Position numbers and translations under genes: made by a program. Below the pieces are notes generated by a model, which was given only the letters and a program-made list of their open reading frames with translations, was not told the origin of the DNA and made no database searches. 5,012 nucleotides of DNA from Roseburia sp. CAG:303 (GTDB lineage: Bacteria > Bacillota > Clostridia > Lachnospirales > Lachnospiraceae): positions 1-5,012 of the forward strand of contig FR900092.1 of assembly GCA_000437755.1 (NCBI GenBank). Reading direction: 5' to 3'. This document shows positions 1 to 5,012 of this stretch, in pieces; within the stretch, counting starts at the first letter, position 1, and each line of letters starts with the position of its first letter.

Positions 1-1591
1 CAATAGACTTCATTGTCGGGAACAGTAATACATCTCTGATTGCAGCGGAATTTGTAAGCAGCATTACCATTCTGTCGATACCGAAACCGATACCTCCCGT
101 AGGCGGCATACCGATTTCCAGTGCATTTAAGAAATCTTCATCTGTATGGTTTGCTTCTTCATCACCTGCTGCAAACTGTTCTTCCTGTGCGGCAAATCTG
201 GCTCTCTGGTCGATCGGATCGTTTAACTCGGAGTAAGCATTTGCCATTTCCCAGCCATTCATGAAGAACTCAAAACGCTCTACATATTCCGGATTTTCCG
301 GTTTTCTCTTTGTAAGTGGAGAGATATCTACCGGATGATCCATCAGGAAGGTAGGCTGAATCAGATGTTCTTCTACGAATTCTTCAAAGAAGAGATTTAA
401 GATGTCACCCTTCTTATGACGTTCTTCGTATTCGACATGATGTTCTTTTGCTGCTGCTCTTGCTTCTTCTAATGTATGAATCTCATTGAAATCAACACCT
501 GCATACTTCTTGACAGCATCAACCATAGTGATTCTTTCAAATGGCTTTCCGAGATCCATTTCCACACCATTGTATACAATCGTGGTTGTTCCCAGTACTG
601 CCTGTGCCAGATGGCGATACAGGTTTTCTGTGAGTTCCATCATACCATTGTAATCGGTATATGCCTGATAAAGTTCCATCAATGTGAATTCCGGATTGTG
701 TCTTGTGTCCACACCTTCATTACGGAATACACGTCCGATTTCATATACTTTTTCAAGTCCGCCGACAATTAATCTCTTTAAATATAATTCCAGTGAGATA
801 CGCAGTTTTACGTCCTCATCCAGTGCGTTATAATGTGTTTCAAATGGTCTTGCAGCCGCACCGCCTGCATTTGCAACAAGCATAGGTGTTTCCACTTCCA
901 TGAATCCCTGTCCGTCCAGGAATTTACGGATTTCGCTGATGATTTTAGAACGCTTGATAAATACTTCCTTGCTGTCCTGGTTCATAATCAGATCGACATA
1001 TCTCTGACGATAACGCATATCGGTATCGGTCAGTCCGTGGAATTTCTCCGGAAGAATCTGCAGTGACTTTGAAAGAAGTGTCATCTCCTCTGCGTGTATG
1101 GAGATTTCTCCTGTTCTTGTACGGAATGCATAGCCTTTTACACCCCAGATATCGCCGATATCGGATTTCTTAAATGTTGCATATAATTCTTCCCCGATGG
1201 AATCCTTTGCAACGTAGATCTGGATATTTCCCTTTAAATCCTGGATATTTGCAAACGAAGCCTTACCCATGACACGTTTGAACATCATTCGTCCTGCGAT
1301 GGATACCTGAATCGGATCTGCATCCATGATGCTTCTTCTCTCTTCATAATCCTTCTTCTGTGCTTCCCTTGCTTCTGCTTCTTCCATGCCGTCTGTATTT
1401 ACTTCTTCTCTTCCGGCCAGAAGTTTTTCCTCATGGGCAGTATATAACTCTTTTACATCAGAAGTATGATGTGTTCTGTCATATTTCATTACCTGGAACG
1501 GATCTTTTCCATTCGCCTGCAAATCTGCTAATTTTTCTCTTCTTACCTTTAATAACTGGTTGATGTCCTGTCCTGCATTCTGTTCAGCCAT
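1..1591 (-). CDS. lysS: Lysyl-tRNA synthetase, class II (3' end beyond window)
   Basis: This cytoplasmic enzyme joins lysine to tRNA-Lys using ATP. The visible part is 530 codons, starting MAEQNAGQDINQLLKVRREK, and no stop is reached before the left edge. An OB-fold anticodon-binding domain begins near residue 95 (VSIAGRMMFKR). The class II catalytic core follows, with motif 1 (FLDGQGFMEVETPML), motif 2 (RVFRNEG, residues 287-293, with the ATP-contacting Arg290), the substrate-pocket stretch WEMANAYSELND from residue 447, and motif 3 (GGIGFGIDR, residues 499-507). The ATG at 1591 is supported by GGAGGA at 1601-1606 with 9 nt of spacing. The gene lies 26 nt after greA with no terminator between them, so the two are probably co-transcribed. 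Compared with the Bacillus enzyme (about 499 residues), it has a roughly 20-residue charged insert before the OB fold. It also stays open past LLFPTMK, where that enzyme ends. The identity is certain; the nature of the C-terminal extension is not visible. Confidence 0.98.
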   Translation of the reverse strand, partial: MAEQNAGQDINQLLKVRREKLADLQANGKDPFQVMKYDRTHHTSDVKELYTAHEEKLLAGREEVNTDGMEEAEAREAQKKDYEERRSIMDADPIQVSIAGRMMFKRVMGKASFANIQDLKGNIQIYVAKDSIGEELYATFKKSDIGDIWGVKGYAFRTRTGEISIHAEEMTLLSKSLQILPEKFHGLTDTDMRYRQRYVDLIMNQDSKEVFIKRSKIISEIRKFLDGQGFMEVETPMLVANAGGAAARPFETHYNALDEDVKLRISLELYLKRLIVGGLEKVYEIGRVFRNEGVDTRHNPEFTLMELYQAYTDYNGMMELTENLYRHLAQAVLGTTTIVYNGVEMDLGKPFERITMVDAVKKYAGVDFNEIHTLEEARAAAKEHHVEYEERHKKGDILNLFFEEFVEEHLIQPTFLMDHPVDISPLTKRKPENPEYVERFEFFMNGWEMANAYSELNDPIDQRARFAAQEEQFAAGDEEANHTDEDFLNALEIGMPPTGGIGFGIDRMVMLLTNSAAIRDVLLFPTMKSI

Positions 1592-1617
1592 TGCCTGTTT
1601 TCCTCCAATATCTGTAT

Positions 1618-2097
1618 TTAATTTCTTGTAATTCCAAGAATTTCATATTCTGCGTTTCCGTATGAGCTTTCTACTACGACGATATCGCCGGTAGTTTTTC
1701 CCATTAATTCTCTTCCGAGCGGTGACTCGTTGGAAATCTTATTATTTAAACTGTCTGTTTCGGTAGAACCAACTAAAGTATACTCTACTTCTTCATCGTA
1801 TTCCTTGTCCAGTAATTTTACTGTACATCCGAGGTTTACCTTTGCAATATCGATATCGTCTTCATCTACGACCTCTACATTCTTAAGGATTTCCTTAATC
1901 TCTTCAATTCTGGAAACAATATCTCTCTGTTCTTCTCTTGCAGCATCATACTCGGCATTTTCTGATAAATCGCCCTGTTCTCTTGCTTCTTTAATCTTCT
2001 GGGCAACTTCCTTTAACTGTACTACCTCAAGATCCTGTAATTCATCCTGTAATTTCTTAAGGCCTTCGCCTGTAAGCATGCTTTTCTTTTCAGTCAT
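1618..2097 (-). CDS. greA: Transcription elongation factor GreA
   Basis: GreA enters the secondary channel of RNA polymerase and stimulates cleavage of backtracked RNA, releasing arrested elongation complexes. The 159-residue length is typical of the family. Residues 1-77 form the N-terminal antiparallel coiled coil. Its tip carries the signature GDLSENAEYDAA, with the acidic residues Asp43 and Glu46 that help hold the catalytic magnesium. Residues from about 83 to the end form the FKBP-like C-terminal domain, including SPLGRELMGKTTGD and the ending YEILGI. The ATG at 2097 is preceded by AAGGAAGG about 8 nt upstream. The gene is first in a unit with lysS, behind a near-consensus promoter and a leader of about 86 nt. 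The tip acids distinguish true GreA from Gre-like inhibitors that have altered tips. Nothing is missing or broken. Confidence 0.98.
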   Translation of the reverse strand: MTEKKSMLTGEGLKKLQDELQDLEVVQLKEVAQKIKEAREQGDLSENAEYDAAREEQRDIVSRIEEIKEILKNVEVVDEDDIDIAKVNLGCTVKLLDKEYDEEVEYTLVGSTETDSLNNKISNESPLGRELMGKTTGDIVVVESSYGNAEYEILGITRN

Positions 2098-2149
2098 TTC
2101 AATAACCTTCCTTTTATTTAAATTTCATTTTAGATATATTCATAAAATT

Positions 2150-2179
2150 GGGGTGAAACGGCTTTTACCTTTTTACCCC
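2150..2179 (-). other. Imperfect stem-loop in the greA leader
   Basis: On the minus strand the leader contains GGGGT and ACCCC arms (5 bp). Moving inward there are an A/C mismatch, three A-U pairs, an A/G mismatch and two G-C pairs around a 6-nt loop (UAAAAG). The structure starts only a few nucleotides after the predicted transcription start and is followed by AAUUUUAUG. It is too weak and lacks a clean U tract, so I do not call it a terminator. It could stabilise the 5' end or pause polymerase. That role is inference; only the pairing is seen. Confidence 0.35.
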
Positions 2180-2190
2180 GGCATCGTATC

Positions 2191-2220
2191 ATTATATACT
2201 AGGGACTTACGGCTTGTCAA
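2191..2220 (-). promoter_or_regulatory. Sigma-A promoter for greA-lysS
   Basis: Read on the minus strand, a perfect -35 box TTGACA (2215-2220) and a perfect -10 box TATAAT (2191-2196) are separated by 18 bp. A start near 2184 would give a leader of about 86 nt before the greA ATG. The -35 box lies only about 10 bp beyond the T tract of the upstream terminator, so greA-lysS should be transcribed separately from the SPFH unit. No operator palindrome overlaps the boxes. Confidence 0.88.
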
Positions 2221-2230
2221 GAAAACGGCG

Positions 2231-2263
2231 AAAAAAACCGGTCAGATTTTTCCGACCGATTTT
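2231..2263 (-). terminator. Intrinsic terminator after the NfeD-SPFH unit
   Basis: On the minus strand AAAATCGGTC pairs with GACCGGTTTT (10 bp including one G-U). Two further inner pairs (one G-U) close an AAAAAU loop, and the hairpin ends in a run of seven T. It lies about 50 nt after the SPFH stop codon and just before the greA promoter, where a rho-independent terminator is expected. Confidence 0.9.
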
Positions 2264-2275
2264 ATATCGTTACGC

Positions 2276-2299
2276 ACCGGTGACAAAATACCTTTTGTC
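2276..2299 (-). other. Small hairpin between the SPFH stop and its terminator
   Basis: GACAAAA and TTTTGTC (2282-2299) form a perfect 7-bp stem around a 4-nt loop. The 8-bp palindrome CACCGGTG (2275-2282) abuts it. The hairpin lies in the 3' untranslated region of the SPFH transcript, upstream of the main terminator, and has no U tract of its own. It may protect the mRNA end or be a remnant; no function can be assigned. Confidence 0.4.
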
Positions 2300-2312
2300 C
2301 CCATCATTCTTT

Positions 2313-3242
2313 TTAAGCATCCTTTGCCACTTCTGCAATGGATTTGACCGTTCCTGCAAGTCCCTGTATATCTGACGGGATAATAATCTTTGTTGCCTGA
2401 CCGTCCGCTGCTTTGGCAAATGCTTCCAGACTCTTTAACTGGATAACTGCATCATCTGCCCCTGCTTCCTTAATAAAGCGGATACCATCTGCCTGTGCCT
2501 TCTGCACTGCCAGAATAGCAGAAGCCTGACCTTCCGCCTCACGGATCGTAGCTTCTTTCTTTGCTTCCGCACGAAGAATCTGTGCCTGTTTATCCGCTTC
2601 TGCATCCAGAATAGCAGAAGCTTTCTTACCTTCTGCCACAAGAATGGTTGATTTCTTCTCACCTTCTGCAATCAGGATCGCTTCTCTTCGTTCACGTTCT
2701 GCCTTCATCTGTTTTTCCATGGCATCCTGGATTGCTGCCGGAGGAATGATGTTCTTCAGTTCCACACGGTTGACTTTGATTCCCCATGGATCGGTTGCCA
2801 TATCAAGAGAAGATCTCATCTTCGTGTTAATGGTTTCCCTGGATGTCAGTGTTTCATCCAGTTCCAGATCACCGATGATATTTCTAAGTGTTGTTGCCGT
2901 CAGATTTTCAATCGCCATAATCGGATTCTCTACTCCGTATGAGAAAAGCTTCGGATCTGTAATCTGGAAAAAGACTACGGTATCGATTCTCATGGTTACA
3001 TTATCCTTTGTGATAACCGGCTGCGGCGGGAAATCCACTACCTGCTCTTTTAAAATCACTCTCTTTGCTACCTTGTCAATCAATGGCATCTTAAAATGCA
3101 GACCTACGGACCAGGTTTCCTTGTATCCACCCAGTCTTTCAATTACAAATGCCTGTGCCTGCGGCACAATCTTAATACATCCTGCGATAATCCAGATAAC
3201 AATTACGATAATGGCTATCGTTGCTATAAATCCTGTTGTCAT
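2313..3242 (-). CDS. SPFH/Band 7 (stomatin-like, QmcA/paraslipin type) membrane protein
   Basis: This is a membrane-anchored scaffold protein of the stomatin/prohibitin superfamily. Such proteins oligomerise into large rings and are linked to membrane microdomains and to quality control by membrane proteases. The 309 residues start with one hydrophobic segment (about 5-25). The Band 7 domain follows (about 26-175), with family-typical stretches IVPQAQAFVIERLGGY, RVILKEQVVDFPPQPVITKD and VELKNIIPP. Residues 180-265 are a charged Ala/Glu/Lys helix containing 11-residue repeats. The tail from about 266 holds the usual LEAFAKAADGQATKIIIPSD. The ATG at 3242 has GGAGGT 6 nt upstream. The gene lies 21 nt after an NfeD gene, the classical partner pairing, and a terminator follows. 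Length and domain order match E. coli QmcA-like proteins. Flotillin is less likely because flotillins are longer and have a different C-terminal half. The client in this organism is unknown. Confidence 0.95.
   Translation of the reverse strand: MTTGFIATIAIIVIVIWIIAGCIKIVPQAQAFVIERLGGYKETWSVGLHFKMPLIDKVAKRVILKEQVVDFPPQPVITKDNVTMRIDTVVFFQITDPKLFSYGVENPIMAIENLTATTLRNIIGDLELDETLTSRETINTKMRSSLDMATDPWGIKVNRVELKNIIPPAAIQDAMEKQMKAERERREAILIAEGEKKSTILVAEGKKASAILDAEADKQAQILRAEAKKEATIREAEGQASAILAVQKAQADGIRFIKEAGADDAVIQLKSLEAFAKAADGQATKIIIPSDIQGLAGTVKSIAEVAKDA
2517..2678 (-). repeat. 11-residue (hendecad) repeats coded within the SPFH gene
   Basis: Residues 189-242 of the SPFH protein read as four consecutive 11-residue units followed by a 10-residue one: ILIAEGEKKST, ILVAEGKKASA, ILDAEADKQAQ, ILRAEAKKEAT and IREAEGQASA. 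Each starts with a hydrophobic residue and has AE at fixed positions. Such 11-residue periodicity favours a right-handed or nearly straight coiled coil, as expected for the rod part of Band 7 assemblies. At DNA level the repetition is diverged, apart from a 16-nt match (2510-2525 and 2606-2621) coding for ASAIL. Confidence 0.75.
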
Positions 3243-3263
3243 TGCTCTACCTCCAATTTTTTT

Positions 3264-3734
3264 CTAATCATTTTCTTTCTTTTCCTGTACCGGATGATTC
3301 ATCATACTTACCGGCTGCACAATCGCTTTCACGCCGTTAATCTCCAGAATACATACTACCGTACCCTGCTGTATCAGCATCCCGTCATGTTTTGCCCTTG
3401 CCAGCCATTCTACACCGTTAATCATAACATGCCCCGTTTCATTGATATTATCAATCGTCTCTGAAACCTTTACATGCTTCCCGATCAGTTCTTCCACATT
3501 TGTCTTTGTCGTATTCTTATTCAGATACTTCGATGCCAGCGGCCGTGTCGTACAGAGCAGTATCACGGACACCAGGAAGAATACTATAATCTGCCATATA
3601 AAACCAATACCGGCAACCGACATCCAGAAAGAAATAAATGCTCCTCCGGCAAACCAGATGGTTGCAAGTCCTAAGGTAATTACCTCAAAAATCAGGAAAA
3701 CAATAAACAGAATCAGCCAGAAATAAGATTCCAC
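3264..3734 (-). CDS. NfeD-family membrane protein (short form, OB-fold)
   Basis: This is a small inner-membrane protein of the short NfeD type, which pairs with stomatin-like proteins and is thought to bind them through its soluble OB-fold domain. From the GTG start it has 156 residues, beginning ESYFWLILFIVFLIFEVITL after the initiator. About three hydrophobic segments span residues 4-62. The C-terminal OB fold (about 79-142) carries the family pattern TNVEELIGKHVKV, then GHVMINGVEWLARA. The tail is charged (EKKEND). I chose GTG at 3734 because GAGGGAGGG (3742-3750) sits about 8 nt upstream. An in-frame ATG at 3788 would add 18 residues, but it has no ribosome binding site and lies inside the predicted promoter. 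The gene is first in a two-gene unit, 21 nt before the SPFH gene. The long protease-containing NfeD form is excluded by length. Confidence 0.92.
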   Translation of the reverse strand: MESYFWLILFIVFLIFEVITLGLATIWFAGGAFISFWMSVAGIGFIWQIIVFFLVSVILLCTTRPLASKYLNKNTTKTNVEELIGKHVKVSETIDNINETGHVMINGVEWLARAKHDGMLIQQGTVVCILEINGVKAIVQPVSMMNHPVQEKKEND

Positions 3735-3741
3735 GGTTTCA

Positions 3742-3750
3742 CCCTCCCTC
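3742..3750 (-). promoter_or_regulatory. Ribosome binding site fixing the GTG start of the NfeD gene
   Basis: The purine run GAGGGAGGG on the minus strand contains GGAGG with about 8 nt of spacing to GTG at 3734. The alternative ATG at 3788 is preceded by CTCCTTGAAAGT, which is not a ribosome binding site. This decides the start in favour of GTG. Confidence 0.85.
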
Positions 3751-3767
3751 TCATAATATTTATATTT

Positions 3768-3796
3768 ATCATACAATATTTGACGCATACTTTCAA
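3768..3796 (-). promoter_or_regulatory. Sigma-A promoter for the NfeD-SPFH unit
   Basis: On the minus strand a -35 box TTGAAA (3791-3796) and a -10 box TATGAT (3768-3773) are separated by exactly 17 bp, one mismatch from consensus in each. A start near 3761 gives a short leader of about 27 nt before the GTG at 3734. The boxes look housekeeping. I see no sigma-W or other stress-type signature, although stomatin/NfeD operons in Bacillus can be under sigma-W. Confidence 0.75.
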
Positions 3797-3821
3797 GGAG
3801 TTTCTGAAAAGTTTATATTTA

Positions 3822-3920
3822 TGATACCAGGGTCAAAAAGTCTAAACCCACATGAGCTTGCTCATATTGGGGGGATGCGGATTGTGGGAGTGCGCAGCGC
3901 GGAACAATCCGTTGGTATCA
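3822..3920. repeat. Structured intergenic element with terminal inverted repeats
   Basis: This stretch of about 100 bp is bounded by TGATACCA (3822-3829) and its perfect complement TGGTATCA (3913-3920). Inside are two hairpins. One is ATGAGC-TT-GCTCAT (3852-3865), with outer CCCA/TGGG pairs (3847-3850 with 3868-3871). The other is CGGATTGT/ACAATCCG (3878-3885 with 3904-3911, 8 bp perfect) enclosing a purine- and GC-rich loop. Together they fit a three-way junction. It has no open reading frame of note and sits exactly between a terminator and a promoter. It resembles short non-autonomous palindromic repeats (MITE- or REP-like) dispersed in Clostridia. It could also be a structured RNA. The pairing is seen; the class is inference. 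Strand is not determined. Confidence 0.6.
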
Positions 3921-3924
3921 CAAA

Positions 3925-3948
3925 ATCCCCTGTTAAAAAACAGGGGAT
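3925..3948 (-). terminator. Intrinsic terminator after the cell wall hydrolase gene
   Basis: On the minus strand ATCCCCTGTT and AACAGGGGAT form a perfect 10-bp stem with a 4-nt T loop, followed by TTTGTG. It lies about 30 nt after the hydrolase stop codon. The downstream T run is short and interrupted, but the stem is strong and well placed. It abuts the structured repeat within 5 bp. Confidence 0.8.
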
Positions 3949-3979
3949 ACAACATGCTAAAATTTATATTATTTTTATT

Positions 3980-5012
3980 TTAACGGTAAAATACCTGATT
4001 TCCAATCACAGAGTACGCACTGTATCTGCTGTACTTTGCAACTGCAAGTGTACAAAACGAAGTATAATCCGGAACATTATTCACTCCTGATAATGCTTCT
4101 TCTGCCGCCTGTACAGATCCTGAGTTCGGTCCGTTTGCGATTGCCTTATCCAAAGCACCGTTACGCACTACCGAAAACTGTCCGCTGGCATATATAACAT
4201 CGCTTATACTGCTTCCGTATTTACCTGAATTCAATCTGTTCAACACAATATTTGCCACAGCGAGCTTTCCTTCGTAACACTCACCGCCTGCTTCTGCCAT
4301 TACAAGGCTTGCCAGAAGGTAACTGTCCTCTACACCCAGCTGATATGCTGAAGTATATACGGTTTCTGCCTGCTCTTTCTTTGCTTCGGCTTCTTCCTGT
4401 GCCTGTTTTTCTGCCTGTGCTGCAGCTTCTGCTGCAATTCTTGCCTGTTCTGCTGCAAGCTGTGCCTGCTCTTCCGCGGTCGTAATTCCGGTTCCGATAT
4501 CATACTGCATGGAAACAAATTCTTTTGCAGTATATCCGGTTACACCGGCATAGCTGACCAGAAGCCATTCACCATAATCTGCCATGACTGTCATGCACAC
4601 ACCCTGTTCCATAACGTCTTCTATTCCGTAATCAAGTCCCGGACCTTTTCTGAGTCTAAGGCTTTCTACGTTACTCGTTGCGATTAATGGACATACATTG
4701 GCAATATTTGCCTCCGCATCCTGTGCAAACCATGCATAATCATTTTTGATGTATCCTGTTACATTTCCCGACTGTATTCCGGACCATTCCCCGCCTTTTG
4801 CAAGCACCTGTCCGCCACCGCCGGCATAAATTTTCCCTACTACTTCCGCATCTTCCGATGGTTCAGCCCTGACATTCAGATAATCCGACACATTTACCAT
4901 GAAAAAGTCTGCATAAGCATATGGCTCTTCTGCTTCCGTTGTTTCCTCCGGTGCAGTCGCTGCCTCTGTTTCCTGCTGTGTCTCTGTCTCTGTTTCTGTC
5001 GTCTGCTCTTCC
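3980..5012 (-). CDS. Secreted cell wall hydrolase, two SH3b domains plus SleB/CwlJ-type domain (5' end beyond window)
   Basis: This is a probable extracellular peptidoglycan hydrolase, with 343 complete codons visible. The frame is open to the right edge, so the ATG at 4900 is internal: it has no ribosome binding site and falls at the start of an SH3b domain. A signal peptide is expected further upstream, out of view. In order the protein has a Glu/Thr-rich linker (about 5011-4915), SH3b domain 1 (about 4897-4721, LNVRAEPSEDAEVVG) and SH3b domain 2 (about 4669-4508, LRLRKGPGLDYG). An Ala/Glu/Gln helix follows (about 4480-4361), then a SleB/Hydrolase_2 domain (about 4351-3983). The last contains LLASLVMAEAGGECYEG, whose first Glu (codon 4294-4292) matches the catalytic Glu of SleB lytic enzymes, then VANIVLNRLNSGKYGSSISD and the ending VIGNQVFYR. 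It could act in vegetative wall turnover or spore cortex lysis; the SH3b modules favour general wall binding. A terminator follows. Confidence 0.9.
   Translation of the reverse strand, partial: EEQTTETETETQQETEAATAPEETTEAEEPYAYADFFMVNVSDYLNVRAEPSEDAEVVGKIYAGGGGQVLAKGGEWSGIQSGNVTGYIKNDYAWFAQDAEANIANVCPLIATSNVESLRLRKGPGLDYGIEDVMEQGVCMTVMADYGEWLLVSYAGVTGYTAKEFVSMQYDIGTGITTAEEQAQLAAEQARIAAEAAAQAEKQAQEEAEAKKEQAETVYTSAYQLGVEDSYLLASLVMAEAGGECYEGKLAVANIVLNRLNSGKYGSSISDVIYASGQFSVVRNGALDKAIANGPNSGSVQAAEEALSGVNNVPDYTSFCTLAVAKYSRYSAYSVIGNQVFYR

Noticed and set aside
1730..2347. Plus-strand open frame of 205 codons across greA and the intergenic region
   Set aside because: It is antisense to greA, Ser/Thr/Phe-rich as expected from reverse-complemented acidic and helical codons, runs through the promoter and terminator, and matches no family I know.
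2644..3267. Plus-strand open frame of 207 codons opposite the SPFH gene
   Set aside because: It is a shadow of a well-supported Band 7 gene. I see no ribosome binding site or domain, and its composition follows from the opposite strand.
3822..3920. Element read as a tRNA or a CRISPR repeat
   Set aside because: The three-stem shape lacks a T-loop consensus, an anticodon arm of proper size and an acceptor stem with CCA-type end. There is only one copy and no spacer series.
3821..4090. Plus-strand frame of 89 codons across the structured repeat and the end of the hydrolase gene
   Set aside because: It passes through the inverted repeats, the terminator and the 3' end of a real gene, without a ribosome binding site or recognisable domain.
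4252..4485. Leu/Pro-rich plus-strand frame that could look like a membrane peptide
   Set aside because: It is the reverse complement of the Ala/Glu/Gln helix region. The leucine and proline runs are a by-product of GCA/CAG/GAA codons.
4900..4980. ATG at 4900 as the start of the hydrolase
   Set aside because: The frame is open for 37 more codons to the edge, there is no ribosome binding site before the ATG, and it would leave an exported enzyme without a signal peptide.
1..5012. A new defence, phage or mobile gene system
   Set aside because: All five genes belong to well-known housekeeping or envelope families. There is no transposase, integrase, nuclease, toxin-antitoxin pair or phage structural gene.

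Overview
The window looks like part of a low-to-mid GC Gram-positive (Firmicutes/Clostridia) chromosome, most likely from a member of the Lachnospiraceae. The reasons are strong GGAGG-type ribosome binding sites, sigma-A promoters with near-consensus boxes, a greA-lysS operon, a LysRS whose protein style I associate with that family, and a secreted SH3b plus SleB-type cell wall hydrolase. Every gene I can support is on the minus strand, so the window reads from right to left. Genus-level placement is not possible from the sequence alone.

Layout in transcription order. (1) 5012-3980: a partial gene, cut at the right edge, for a secreted cell wall hydrolase with a Glu/Thr-rich linker, two SH3b domains, an Ala/Glu/Gln helix and a SleB-type catalytic domain. 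It ends at a 10-bp intrinsic terminator (3925-3948). (2) 3920-3822: a non-coding element of about 100 bp with 8-bp terminal inverted repeats and two internal hairpins. It can be drawn as a three-way junction and is the least ordinary thing in the window. (3) 3796-2313: a two-gene unit with its own sigma-A promoter, coding for a short NfeD-family membrane protein and then an SPFH/stomatin-like (QmcA/paraslipin-type) protein. A strong terminator at 2231-2263 closes it. (4) 2220-1: a sigma-A promoter (TTGACA, 18 bp, TATAAT), a leader of about 86 nt with an imperfect hairpin, greA, and then lysS 26 nt downstream. lysS runs off the left edge.

The units appear independent. NfeD and SPFH proteins are a known membrane partner pair thought to scaffold membrane microdomains. 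GreA and LysRS are housekeeping transcription and translation factors co-transcribed from one promoter. The hydrolase acts outside the membrane on peptidoglycan. I found no defence system, CRISPR array, RNA gene of a known class, transposase or phage gene. The plus strand holds only antisense shadow ORFs. The observations most worth checking are the structured intergenic repeat and the LysRS reading frame that stays open past the usual end of the family.
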